A DNA stretch of 8,361 bases from an uncultured Flammeovirgaceae bacterium (GCA_937138955.1 CAKZPJ010000423.1:1-8361); one strand, 5' to 3'; counted from the first letter of the stretch, positions 1 through 6,382 are shown. Notes: generated by a model not told the origin, from the sequence alone. Translations and numbers: made by a program.

Positions 1-570
1 TACGTGTAGTACGTGGTTCCAGGTAGTTCCACCGTCAGTACTTTTGAAAATACCTCGATCTTGTTGAGGGGTATAAGAGTGCCCTAGGGCTGCTGCATAG
101 ACAATATCCGGATTAGTTGGGTGTACTATTACTCGGCTGATTCGCCCGGTTTCTTCCAGGCCGATATGCTCCCAGTGGTCTCCACCGTCGGTGGTTTTCC
201 ACATACCATTTCCAATAGACACATTGGAACGAATGAAGGATTCGCCCGTACCCGCGTAGACCACTTCGGGGTCAGAATCTGCCAGAGCCAACGCTCCGAT
301 AGAGTGCACCGGTTGGTCGTCAAAGATTGGGTTCCAGTGTAACCCTCCGTCGGTGGTTTTCCATATACCACCGGAAGCAGCCCCCACATAATAGATCATT
401 GGATTGTCAGGTATACCCGCTACGGATATAACTCGGTTGCCTATTGGCCCAATATGACGAAACTCGAGCGGTTCCATATGCTCAGAATTCAGCTCCTGGG
501 CAGCGAGGCTCAGGGGAAATACGATACCAACGAGTGCAGTCAGTATAGAAAGTAGAAGTAGGTTTCTCAT
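1..570 (-). CDS. Secreted Asp-box (BNR/sortilin-type) beta-propeller protein, N-terminal part
   Basis: The minus strand is open from an ATG at 570 to the window edge, giving 190 codons without a stop; the C-terminal part lies outside. Residues 1-24 form a signal peptide: MRN, a long hydrophobic run, then LAA before QE. The mature protein shows three Asp-box motifs at residues 72-79 (TTDGGLHW), 126-133 (TTDGGDHW) and 177-184 (STDGGTTW), each preceded by an IWK, MWK or IFK strand. Each repeat also contains a NP(D/M)IVYA-like or DPEVVYAG segment. This layout is typical of the VPS10/sortilin-like WD40/YVTN/BNR repeat proteins, often labelled 'glycosyl hydrolase', that are common in Bacteroidota and usually much longer. 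The fold call is firm. Enzymatic activity is not shown, and the name glycosidase would be unsafe. The protein is predicted to be exported. No clear Shine-Dalgarno precedes the ATG. It is transcribed away from the gene at 957. Confidence 0.85.
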   Translation of the reverse strand, partial: MRNLLLLSILTALVGIVFPLSLAAQELNSEHMEPLEFRHIGPIGNRVISVAGIPDNPMIYYVGAASGGIWKTTDGGLHWNPIFDDQPVHSIGALALADSDPEVVYAGTGESFIRSNVSIGNGMWKTTDGGDHWEHIGLEETGRISRVIVHPTNPDIVYAAALGHSYTPQQDRGIFKSTDGGTTWNHVLHV

Positions 571-956
571 GTCGGTTGGTAGTTTAATGAAGGTCAGAAA
601 AGCAATTTTTCTTAAGGTATAAGAAATTAGGCTCAGGATTTTTATGTTAAAATTTAATTTGGTTAAATTAATATATTAAACAATAAAATTTTAATCTCAT
701 AGAGAAAATATCTGCTTTTCCTGAAAGAAAGACTCATCTGCGGTTGTAAAGAATGGTTTTGTTAAAAGACATTACCGATTGACATGTTAAGCAAGCTCTT
801 TTTTGAGGATATTGCTACCTTGTTGGCTGATTTTTATTATTTCTGCTCTTATCTTAGTGGTATAAAATATATGATTATACTAATAATATTTAATATTTAT
901 TTTTTATCAGATTCGCTTTTGCTTTATTTGAGATATAAAATAGCTAAATCAATACC
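571..956. other. AT-rich divergent intergenic region
   Basis: These 386 bp separate two genes transcribed in opposite directions, so they should hold both promoters. I see no credible ORF, RNA gene or transposon end here. The sequence is strongly AT-rich between about 600 and 700 and between 840 and 956. No good TAnnTTTG -7 element is visible on either strand. The nearest on the plus strand is TTTATTTG at 923-930, one mismatch from consensus and 26 bp before the ATG at 957. Its position is plausible but support is weak. Confidence 0.6.
647..694. repeat. AT-only inverted repeat with internal palindrome
   Basis: TTAAAATTT at 647-655 is matched by its exact reverse complement at 686-694. The spacer contains a perfect 12-bp palindrome, TTAATATATTAA, at 668-679. 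The two dyad centres differ by about 3 bp, so this is not one clean hairpin. In such AT-rich DNA symmetry of this size can arise by chance. It could be an operator or a weak hairpin between the divergent genes. Confidence 0.3.
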
Positions 957-1538
957 ATGAAATACACCGCATTACTTTTGTTTTCACTGTTAGCCCAACT
1001 GAACGTTCTTGCTCAAACTGATGATAAGAATACGCTTGTTAAGCGAGAGCTGACTACAAGTGAAGCAGAATTCTTTCGGAACGTTGCTTTTCAAACGACT
1101 ATGCGCGCTGGCCGTGTTATTAACTATGCTCCTGAGTTGAGCACGATTTATATCATACTTGAATCTATTGAAAAGACTTTTTATTCAGAAGTATCCATTA
1201 CGGTGCGTAATGGCATCGCTTACGCAAAAGGGGTGGCAACAAACCGGGGGCTGCTACAAAACAACTCCACGGCGACAAGCATCATTACATTAAGGGGTGG
1301 AAAATTGTCTTTTGCTAACCGCGCCCACTATGAACTGAGCCAATTCATGGATAACATTGTCCCAAAAAAAATGGCAGAAAAGCATCAGATTGAAACGCTT
1401 TACATTTTAGCAGAAAATACTGTCCTTACTAGTATCGAGCGAAGGCAAATACTACAACAGATAGAGGGTATTACCAGTGAAAAAGCTGACAAGCTTATCG
1501 TAAAAGTGTCTGAGATGGTTGAAGAGCGGGTTAATTAA
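957..1538 (+). CDS. Exported protein of unknown function
   Basis: The protein has 193 residues and I do not recognise its family. Residues 1-19 form a clear type I signal peptide: MKY, a hydrophobic core, then NVLA before QTDD. There is no lipobox cysteine, and the mature chain has no cysteine at all, so a soluble periplasmic or secreted protein is expected. The middle (about 62-125) alternates short hydrophobic and polar stretches, suggesting beta strands, and contains a VRNGIAYAKG segment. The C-terminal part (about 130-193) is rich in E, K, Q and R with regularly spaced L and I, suggesting long helices. The ATG follows an AT-rich leader. The gene stands alone: it is divergent from the propeller gene and 141 bp before the hisE start, so it probably has its own promoter. 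The coding call is firm because of length and signal peptide; the function is unknown. Confidence 0.75.
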   Translation: MKYTALLLFSLLAQLNVLAQTDDKNTLVKRELTTSEAEFFRNVAFQTTMRAGRVINYAPELSTIYIILESIEKTFYSEVSITVRNGIAYAKGVATNRGLLQNNSTATSIITLRGGKLSFANRAHYELSQFMDNIVPKKMAEKHQIETLYILAENTVLTSIERRQILQQIEGITSEKADKLIVKVSEMVEERVN

Positions 1539-1613
1539 GATTACTTTATATTTCGTCATGATCTGCGAATTCTAATATTCCCGGAACTGTCACAGGCTCA
1601 TTTAGTAAATAAA

Positions 1614-1621
1614 TATCTTTG
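1614..1621 (+). promoter_or_regulatory. Possible distal -7 element upstream of hisE
   Basis: TATCTTTG matches the Bacteroidota -7 consensus TAnnTTTG exactly. No TTG is present at the expected -33 distance, so it is a weaker candidate than the element at 1628-1655. It lies 58 bp before the hisE ATG. Confidence 0.3.
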
Positions 1622-1627
1622 TCATGA

Positions 1628-1655
1628 TTGCTGTCTTGCAAGTTGAATAACTTTG
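1628..1655 (+). promoter_or_regulatory. Candidate Bacteroidota-type promoter for hisE
   Basis: TTG at 1628-1630 and TAACTTTG at 1648-1655 are separated by 17 bp. This fits the TTG / TAnnTTTG promoter described for Bacteroides and Flavobacterium. Transcription would begin around 1660, leaving a leader of roughly 20 nt before the ATG at 1680. The position also argues against the upstream in-frame TTG at 1653 as the hisE start, because that codon lies inside the -7 box. Confidence 0.5.
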
Positions 1656-1679
1656 AACGTTTCCACCCAAAATATTATC

Positions 1680-1985
1680 ATGATTTCTAATTTAGAATTT
1701 CTCCAGCATCTCACGAACGTAATTAAAGACCGCCACGAGCAGGCAAACTCTTCTCAAGAAAAGCTTGATTCTTACGTTGCCCGTTTATTTCGGAAAGGAA
1801 TCAATAAAGTAGCCCAAAAAGTGGGCGAAGAAGCCGTAGAAGTAATCATTGAAGCCAAGGATCGTGATGATGAACTGTTCAAAAACGAAGCGGCTGATCT
1901 GCTTTTTCACCTTATGATTCTGCTGGAGGCGAAGGGTATGAGTTTGGAAGAGATTATTGAAGTACTAGAGCAGCGACATCGCTAA
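1680..1985 (+). CDS. hisE: Phosphoribosyl-ATP pyrophosphatase HisE
   Basis: HisE hydrolyses phosphoribosyl-ATP to phosphoribosyl-AMP and diphosphate, the second step of histidine synthesis, in the cytoplasm. The 101-residue all-helical protein carries the family core SYVARLFRKG (31-40) and KVGEEAVEVIIEA (47-59), followed by NEAADLLFHL (69-78). The acidic residues E50, E51, E54, E70 and D73 fit the ExxE...ExxD metal site of the MazG-like NTP pyrophosphatase fold. I chose ATG 1680 over an in-frame TTG at 1653: the protein then has the normal HisE length, and the TTG sits in a probable promoter box. There is no HisI cyclohydrolase domain, although a HisI-HisE fusion is common in Bacteroidota, and no other his gene is in view. 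The channel gene starts 23 bp downstream, so the two may share a transcript. Confidence 0.93.
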   Translation: MISNLEFLQHLTNVIKDRHEQANSSQEKLDSYVARLFRKGINKVAQKVGEEAVEVIIEAKDRDDELFKNEAADLLFHLMILLEAKGMSLEEIIEVLEQRHR

Positions 1986-2008
1986 TCAACCCTCACCAAG
2001 TTCACAAT

Positions 2009-2695
2009 ATGCTACATACTCCCGAGGTTGAACAAGAAGCTGTTGAGCGAGTAAAAGGACGGGTTATTTACGTGCTGTTGGCAATGCTATTGCTCCAGCT
2101 AACCTATCCTATTTCACTGTATAGTACTACCCACAACGTCATCTACTTTTCACTGTACTGTGGACTACTCGCTAGCGGAGTGTATCTAGCTAGCGTAAGC
2201 CGGAAGCGTAGAATTGCGGCTATCACCTTGGCGGTGTTGGCCTTAGTAGCGGGGATTCCCTGGCAGCTTACCGGTGGGCAAGTAATGTGGCTTACACTGT
2301 TTTCTTACGCTGCGCTATTTCTCTTTCAGGCGATGATTATTCTGATACTGATTGATTTTATATTCGCTACTGATACAATGAATCGCGATGTGCTCTACGC
2401 CGCTTGTACCATCTATATCATCCTAGGTAACGCATTCACTGCTTTGTATATGATTATTTATACGCTAGATACCGAAGCATTTTTTGTGTCGGGGTCGCTA
2501 GAAGATCCTTTGCCCTGGCAGCGTATTGTGTACTTCAGCTACTCAACCCTTACTACGCTGGGTTACGGGGACATCGCCCCAGTTTCGGCCTGGGCTCAAT
2601 CGGTAAGTTCTGTAGAAGCGATGATCGGATTACTTTACATCGCTATTATCCTCGGGCGACTGGTAAGTGTTTATAAATCCTCATCAGCAAAGTAG
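2009..2695 (+). CDS. Six-helix potassium-channel-family membrane protein
   Basis: The 228-residue protein has a textbook potassium-channel pore. The pore helix and selectivity filter lie at about 172-191, with the filter TLGYGD at 183-188. They are followed by the inner helix with E203 and G207 (EAMIGLLYIAIILGRLV, 203-219), as in the Ion_trans_2 family. Upstream are about five hydrophobic helices (roughly 19-38, 44-63, 69-87, 92-119, 128-151), making six with the last. None carries the spaced arginines of a voltage-sensing S4. There is no C-terminal RCK/TrkA-N domain, because the chain ends 9 residues after the inner helix. It should assemble as a tetramer in the inner membrane and conduct K+; gating is unknown. 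It is probably cotranscribed with hisE. It ends 7 bp from the oppositely oriented gldG stop codon, leaving no room for a separate terminator. Confidence 0.88.
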   Translation: MLHTPEVEQEAVERVKGRVIYVLLAMLLLQLTYPISLYSTTHNVIYFSLYCGLLASGVYLASVSRKRRIAAITLAVLALVAGIPWQLTGGQVMWLTLFSYAALFLFQAMIILILIDFIFATDTMNRDVLYAACTIYIILGNAFTALYMIIYTLDTEAFFVSGSLEDPLPWQRIVYFSYSTLTTLGYGDIAPVSAWAQSVSSVEAMIGLLYIAIILGRLVSVYKSSSAK

Positions 2696-2702
2696 CAATT
2701 AT

Positions 2703-4439
2703 CTAAAAGCGGGCGTAGCGTTTTCGGCGCAGGTAGAATTTCACTAATCCGAATATACCGATGAGTACGAGTGGTAGCACCAGATTAATAATTTGCCAGC
2801 GAACCGCTTCGTCTTTGACTTTCACCGAATCTAGCGGACGGAGCCTCACTTCATTAGCGCGGGATTGGATCAACCCATTGTCATCAATCATATACGCCAA
2901 AGCGTTTAGCACAAAATCTTGATTTGCAAACGTGCGCTCGGTAAATGGATCAAAGCCCAACGGCAGTGGCCGATTATTCTGCGGATCAAGTTCATTGCGA
3001 ACTACATCGCCATCAGAAACAACCAAAATTTTAGTGGGAACACTTTCGTCCCGAAAATCTTGGGTGTTAAGTTCAGTTGGGAGAATACGATTGCGGAATA
3101 CTGAAGTAAATTTACCTTCCAGCAAATAGGCAGTCGCTTGAGGTCCGGCTTGATAGCGTTCCGGTTCAGGGGCTTGTCGCAACTCATTCAAATCTACCAC
3201 AATGGGCGTGCTGAGTACTCGCGAATATTGGGAAGTGTACACTAACGGTGTTTTTGTTACACCTGCTGCCGCAACAGTATCTATAGAGTTTGCGAAACGA
3301 AAGTGAACCGCGTCTAAGTTACGAACGATTGGGTGCGATGCGTAGTCGTTAGCTACTGGAAAAAATGGCCAGGGTAACAACCGAACCTGAGGCTGATTAC
3401 CTAAGTTACCCACCACAATGGGGTACTGCCCTGATTCAACACTTTGAATTAACGTAGGATTCACCCGTAGACCGTAGCGAAATAGTAAATCATCCAGCCC
3501 AGTATCTGTCGGAAAGGCAAAGGCTCCGTTAGAACCAAGGCTATCCATATCAATCTGAAGCGCATCCAAGAAGAACAAAACATTGCCTCCGCGCATAACA
3601 TACTGATCCAGCTTATACTGATCGGCCCGACTAAATTCTTGCTGGGGTTTGGCGACAATCACCGCATCCACCGGGGCAATCTCTTCTGACTGGGGTAAAA
3701 AAAGTTCGTACACATCGTAGGTTTGCGACAGCGCATCAATCAAACTTCCCATTTCTACCGAAGGTAATTCCTCGTGCCCTCGCATAATAGCTACTTGTTT
3801 TCGTCGGGCAGCGGTCACCCGCTGAATAGCCGAAGTTAGCTCGTACTCTACTCCCTCAATAGATTGATTAAGTTGTTGTTGAGCTGAAGCCCCTTTATCA
3901 CCTTTCAGCAGCATTGCTGCTGTCTCCCGCCCACCCGAGCGAATAATCGCACCGGGCACCATTAACCGCTGAATACGATTCCCATCCTCTTCATCAAACA
4001 CTCGTGTAATCTCGATTCCCATACTATCCAACCTAAAGAAAAAATCATTCCGCTGTTCGGCACTCACTGCGGTAAGCGGATCAACGAAGCGATAGCGCAA
4101 CTTACTTCCAGCGTAGGATTGAAAATTGTCCAGCGTTTCTTCAATACTGCGTTGTAGTCGCTGAAAATCGGGGGGGAGCTTTCCTTCCAAATAAATAGTT
4201 ACTTCTACACTTTGCTCTAAGTTGCCAAGCAGGTCTCTGGTAGCATCCGATAAGCTATAGCGTTTTTCTTCAGTCAAATCCAGCCGGAAAAAGTAGCTTT
4301 GAGCCAGCACGTTCAAGAAGAACAAAACCACCAACCCGATACCCAGTCGGGAAATATCGCGCCAAAAAACTTTCTGCTCACGTTGAATTACTTGTTTACT
4401 CAATGGTTCAATTGTTAAATTGCTAGGAGCCTGGGGCAA
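2703..4439 (-). CDS. gldG: Gliding-associated ABC transporter auxiliary protein GldG
   Basis: GldG is the third component of the GldA/GldF/GldG ABC complex, required for gliding in Flavobacterium johnsoniae. The 578-residue reading has a short cytoplasmic tail, a first membrane helix at about 33-51, the family segment RLDLTEEKRYSLS (52-64), a large extracytoplasmic domain of about 480 residues, a second helix at about 550-570 and a basic end, RRKRYARF. This matches the usual GldG plan of a large domain held between two membrane anchors. The start is uncertain: no in-frame ATG exists near the N-terminus and a TGA lies in frame just upstream. TTG 4439 gives the longest reading, but its first codons are encoded by a heptamer repeat. 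TTG 4403 (beginning MSKQVIQRE) would drop that tail and is at least as likely. Upstream gldF is 168 bp away. Related proteins also serve generic ABC-2 exporters in non-gliders. Confidence 0.88.
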   Translation of the reverse strand: MPQAPSNLTIEPLSKQVIQREQKVFWRDISRLGIGLVVLFFLNVLAQSYFFRLDLTEEKRYSLSDATRDLLGNLEQSVEVTIYLEGKLPPDFQRLQRSIEETLDNFQSYAGSKLRYRFVDPLTAVSAEQRNDFFFRLDSMGIEITRVFDEEDGNRIQRLMVPGAIIRSGGRETAAMLLKGDKGASAQQQLNQSIEGVEYELTSAIQRVTAARRKQVAIMRGHEELPSVEMGSLIDALSQTYDVYELFLPQSEEIAPVDAVIVAKPQQEFSRADQYKLDQYVMRGGNVLFFLDALQIDMDSLGSNGAFAFPTDTGLDDLLFRYGLRVNPTLIQSVESGQYPIVVGNLGNQPQVRLLPWPFFPVANDYASHPIVRNLDAVHFRFANSIDTVAAAGVTKTPLVYTSQYSRVLSTPIVVDLNELRQAPEPERYQAGPQATAYLLEGKFTSVFRNRILPTELNTQDFRDESVPTKILVVSDGDVVRNELDPQNNRPLPLGFDPFTERTFANQDFVLNALAYMIDDNGLIQSRANEVRLRPLDSVKVKDEAVRWQIINLVLPLVLIGIFGLVKFYLRRKRYARF

Positions 4440-4453
4440 GGGGCTTGGAGTAT
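4426..4453. repeat. Degenerate heptamer tandem array, GGRGYNN class
   Basis: Four consecutive 7-bp units on the plus strand all begin GGRGY; the first two are GGAGCCT and GGGGCAA, and the fourth begins GGAGT. The units are in exact register without indels. The array overlaps the first codons of the longest gldG reading. Its orientation is opposite to the array at 4572-4606. Confidence 0.75.
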
Positions 4454-4481
4454 ACTTCCCACACCAAACTTCCAGCTTCTC
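4454..4481. repeat. Degenerate heptamer units continuing the gldG-side array
   Basis: In the same register as the array at 4426-4453, the next four 7-mers include ACTTCCC, ACTTCCA and GCTTCTC, with one divergent unit (ACACCAA) between the first two. The resemblance is RCTTCYM. It is weaker than its neighbours but keeps the 7-bp phase, so it may be a decayed or different heptamer family. Confidence 0.45.
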
Positions 4482-4486
4482 CTGTA

Positions 4487-4521
4487 CATCCCTTCGGTCT
4501 CAAGTCTCCGTTCTTCGGTCT
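4487..4521. repeat. Degenerate heptamer tandem array, NNNGTCT class
   Basis: Five 7-bp units run in register. TCGGTCT occurs twice (4494-4500 and 4515-4521), and CAAGTCT and CCGTTCT lie between them; the first unit, CATCCCT, is degenerate. A 10-bp exact repeat, CTTCGGTCTC, recurs at 21 bp (three periods). On the minus strand the unit reads AGACNNN. It lies in the middle of the gldF-gldG gap. Confidence 0.7.
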
Positions 4522-4571
4522 CTATTTTATTATTATCTACTGTCAACCTCGCGGAACCTGTCCGGGTTTCG

Positions 4572-4606
4572 TTACTCCTTGCTCCCCGCCCCAAACTCCT
4601 TGCCTT
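4572..4606. repeat. Degenerate heptamer tandem array, inverted GGRGYNN class
   Basis: Plus-strand units follow NNRCYCC: TTACTCC, TTGCTCC, then CCGCCCC and AAACTCC, with a decayed fifth unit at 4600-4606. On the minus strand this is GGRGYNN, the same class as 4426-4453 but inverted. Aligned without gaps, about 20 of 28 positions agree between the two arms. The array ends 1 bp before the gldF stop codon at 4608-4610. Confidence 0.75.
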
Positions 4607-4607
4607 C

Positions 4608-5336
4608 TCACCATTTCCGACTATTCAGTACCAACTGCGTGAGTAGTAGCATAATCGTAGTCACAGTACCGAAGTACAGCAGATTACGAGAATCAATCAG
4701 TCCTCGACTCATCGCATCGTAGTGATGCAAGATTCCAAACTTTTCTACTACCAGGGCTGAATCGTTCCAAACCTCCAAGCCTGCTAATGAGGTAAATCCA
4801 GTATATAAAAAGAAGCAGAGAAACACCGCCAGAATAAAGGCAATCACCTGGTTTTCGGTCAGTGACGATGCCAACGTACCAATAGCTGTGAATACGCCAC
4901 CCAGTAAAGTCAGGCCAATATAAGAACCAAAGATTCCGGCTGAATCCAGGTTACCCACTGGATTACCGAGTTGATAGACTGAGAAGTAGTAAATAAGCGT
5001 GGGTACTACGGCCAGTATCACCACCGTCCAGGCTGCCAAGTATTTTCCTAATACCAATTGCCAATCGGTGACAGGTTGGGTAAGAATTAGCTCCATCGTC
5101 CCGGCTTTCCGCTCTTCGGCAAAGCTACGCATGGTAATGGCAGGGATTAAAAACATAAAGACGTAAGGCCCTAGCGAGAACAGCGTTGAAAGGTCAGCGA
5201 AACCATAAGTTAGCACACTGGTATCGGGAAAAATCCACATGAGCAAACCCGTTCCAGTTAGGAATACCGCAATGACTACGTAGGCAATTAATGAGTTAAG
5301 GTAACTGTTGACTTCTTTGCGGTAAATAGTCAGCAT
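4608..5336 (-). CDS. gldF: Gliding-associated ABC transporter permease GldF
   Basis: The 242-residue, almost wholly hydrophobic protein is the membrane subunit of the GldA/F/G complex. It begins MLTIYRKEVNSYLNS, an amphipathic start typical of ABC-2 permeases, and has about six membrane helices (the first at about 16-36, the last near 220-238). After the second helix comes the conserved ABC-2 loop MRSFAEERKAGTMELIL with LTQPVTDW and GKY, probably the contact region for the ATPase. The length matches GldF. The ATG at 5336 lies 4 bp after the gldA stop, so the two are almost certainly cotranscribed and possibly translationally coupled. The substrate of this exporter has not been established. 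By similarity alone, a generic ABC-2 permease would be the alternative; the neighbouring gldG and gldA make GldF the better call. Confidence 0.9.
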   Translation of the reverse strand: MLTIYRKEVNSYLNSLIAYVVIAVFLTGTGLLMWIFPDTSVLTYGFADLSTLFSLGPYVFMFLIPAITMRSFAEERKAGTMELILTQPVTDWQLVLGKYLAAWTVVILAVVPTLIYYFSVYQLGNPVGNLDSAGIFGSYIGLTLLGGVFTAIGTLASSLTENQVIAFILAVFLCFFLYTGFTSLAGLEVWNDSALVVEKFGILHHYDAMSRGLIDSRNLLYFGTVTTIMLLLTQLVLNSRKW

Positions 5337-5340
5337 AGCG

Positions 5341-6309
5341 TTACGACGGATTTACTTCAGTGGTGGTTAAGCTACGGAATATTTCTTCTAGAGAAGCTCC
5401 GGCATTTTGTTTATTCTCTTCTACTATTGGCTTCATACCAATTAATACGTGCTGGTGTTCACAAGCAAATTGAAAAATTGATGGGCGAATATCTTCTTGC
5501 TCTCGGGGAGCGGTAAATTCATAAGTTGACTGATACTTTTTTTCTATTTGAGTAATTCCAGCTAGCTTCTGTAGCTGTACTTCATTCACGGGTTTTAGAA
5601 AAGAAACTTCTACCCGCTGCATTTCGCCCAGGTCATTCTGTTCTTCCGATTGCAACTCGTCTAGTGGGCGGTCAATTACCAAGTTGCCCCGATTAATGAT
5701 AATTACCCGATCGCAGAGGGCTTGCACTTCCTGCATGATATGGGTAGAGAAAATAACCGTTTTCTCTTGACTAATTTCTTTAATCAATGCTCGAATTTCC
5801 GAAAGCTGATTGGGATCTAATCCGGTAGTAGGTTCATCTAGAATAAGTACCGAAGGATTGTGAATTAACGCCTGTGCTAATCCTACTCGCTGACGATACC
5901 CTTTGGAAAGCGCGCCAATTTTTTTTCGCTGCTCGGGTTCTAAACCACACAATCTAACTACCTCTTTTACTCTATTAGCAAGGGTTGTTCCCTGCATTCC
6001 GTATAGCGATCCAATAAATTGCAAATACTCGTGCACATACATATCGAGGTACAGTGGATTATGTTCGGGCAGGTAGCCCAAACATTTTCGTACTGCTACC
6101 GAATCTTCCTCCACATCGTGGTCACACACGCGCACCGAACCTTGTGTGGGAGGTAAGTAGCCGGTCGCGATTTTCATTGTGGTGGATTTTCCCGCTCCGT
6201 TTGGTCCCAGAAAACCGACAATCTCGCCCGGTTGGGCCACAAACGATATTTGATTCACTGCCACTTGGCTGCCGTAGGTCTTAGTCAAATTCTCAACAAC
6301 GAGCGACAT
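5341..6309 (-). CDS. gldA: Gliding-associated ABC transporter ATPase GldA
   Basis: This cytoplasmic ATPase would power GldF/GldG. In its 322 residues the nucleotide-binding domain fills about 1-225: Walker A GPNGAGKST (35-43), signature LSKGYRQRV (134-142), Walker B VLILDEP with catalytic E159, D-loop GLDP (163-166) and switch H190 in STHIMQE. The usual Q-loop glutamine is replaced by E82 in YLPEHNPLY, which is common in this ABC-2 subgroup. The last 95 or so residues form a C-terminal domain ending in SLEEIFRSLT, as in other GldA/DUF4162-type ATPases. The start ATG 6309 fits the family start (MSLVVENLTKTYG). A heptamer array lies 4 bp upstream of the start codon. In F. johnsoniae gldA is separate from gldFG, whereas here all three are contiguous in the order A-F-G. 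Confidence 0.9.
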   Translation of the reverse strand: MSLVVENLTKTYGSQVAVNQISFVAQPGEIVGFLGPNGAGKSTTMKIATGYLPPTQGSVRVCDHDVEEDSVAVRKCLGYLPEHNPLYLDMYVHEYLQFIGSLYGMQGTTLANRVKEVVRLCGLEPEQRKKIGALSKGYRQRVGLAQALIHNPSVLILDEPTTGLDPNQLSEIRALIKEISQEKTVIFSTHIMQEVQALCDRVIIINRGNLVIDRPLDELQSEEQNDLGEMQRVEVSFLKPVNEVQLQKLAGITQIEKKYQSTYEFTAPREQEDIRPSIFQFACEHQHVLIGMKPIVEENKQNAGASLEEIFRSLTTTEVNPS

Positions 6310-6313
6310 GGGT

Positions 6314-6341
6314 TTTAGTGTTTAGTCGATAGTCTACAGCT
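6314..6341. repeat. Degenerate heptamer tandem array, NNTAGTS class
   Basis: Three clear units in exact 7-bp register, TTTAGTG, TTTAGTC and GATAGTC, are followed by a decayed unit, TACAGCT. The array begins 4 bp before the gldA start codon and so lies in its untranslated leader or promoter. The 12-mer TAGTGTTTAGTC (6316-6327) recurs at 7028-7039. Confidence 0.65.
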
Positions 6342-6369
6342 AACGGAAAATGAAGTCTGACAAGGATTT

Positions 6370-6382
6370 GAGAAAATTTCTC
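6370..6382. promoter_or_regulatory. Short palindrome upstream of gldA
   Basis: GAGAAAATTTCTC is a 6-bp dyad around a single central base, about 60 bp upstream of the gldA ATG. The spacing suits an operator, but one 13-bp AT-rich palindrome may be chance. The rest of the 6342-6520 spacer shows no recognisable promoter or RNA gene. Confidence 0.2.

Noticed and set aside
121..389. Open frames on both strands within the first 400 bp
   Set aside because: They are shadows of the propeller gene, whose frame is open throughout and carries signal peptide and Asp-box motifs.
2696..2730. Bidirectional terminator at the convergent channel/gldG junction
   Set aside because: The only symmetry (AAAAGC...GCGTTTT) is imperfect and lies inside the gldG coding end.
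2919..3187. Several open frames of about 60 codons on both strands inside gldG
   Set aside because: They overlap a well-conserved gene in other frames and show no recognisable motif.
4487..4521. CRISPR-like array
   Set aside because: The period is 7 bp, with no conserved long repeats or unique spacers.
4420..4722. A 100-codon plus-strand frame across the gldF-gldG gap
   Set aside because: It runs through heptamer repeats and the antisense of gldF, has low-complexity S/P/L-rich content, and shows no domain.
5341..6309. Defective ABC ATPase because the Q-loop glutamine is replaced by glutamate
   Set aside because: The YxPE form is usual in this ABC-2 subgroup, and all other catalytic motifs are intact.
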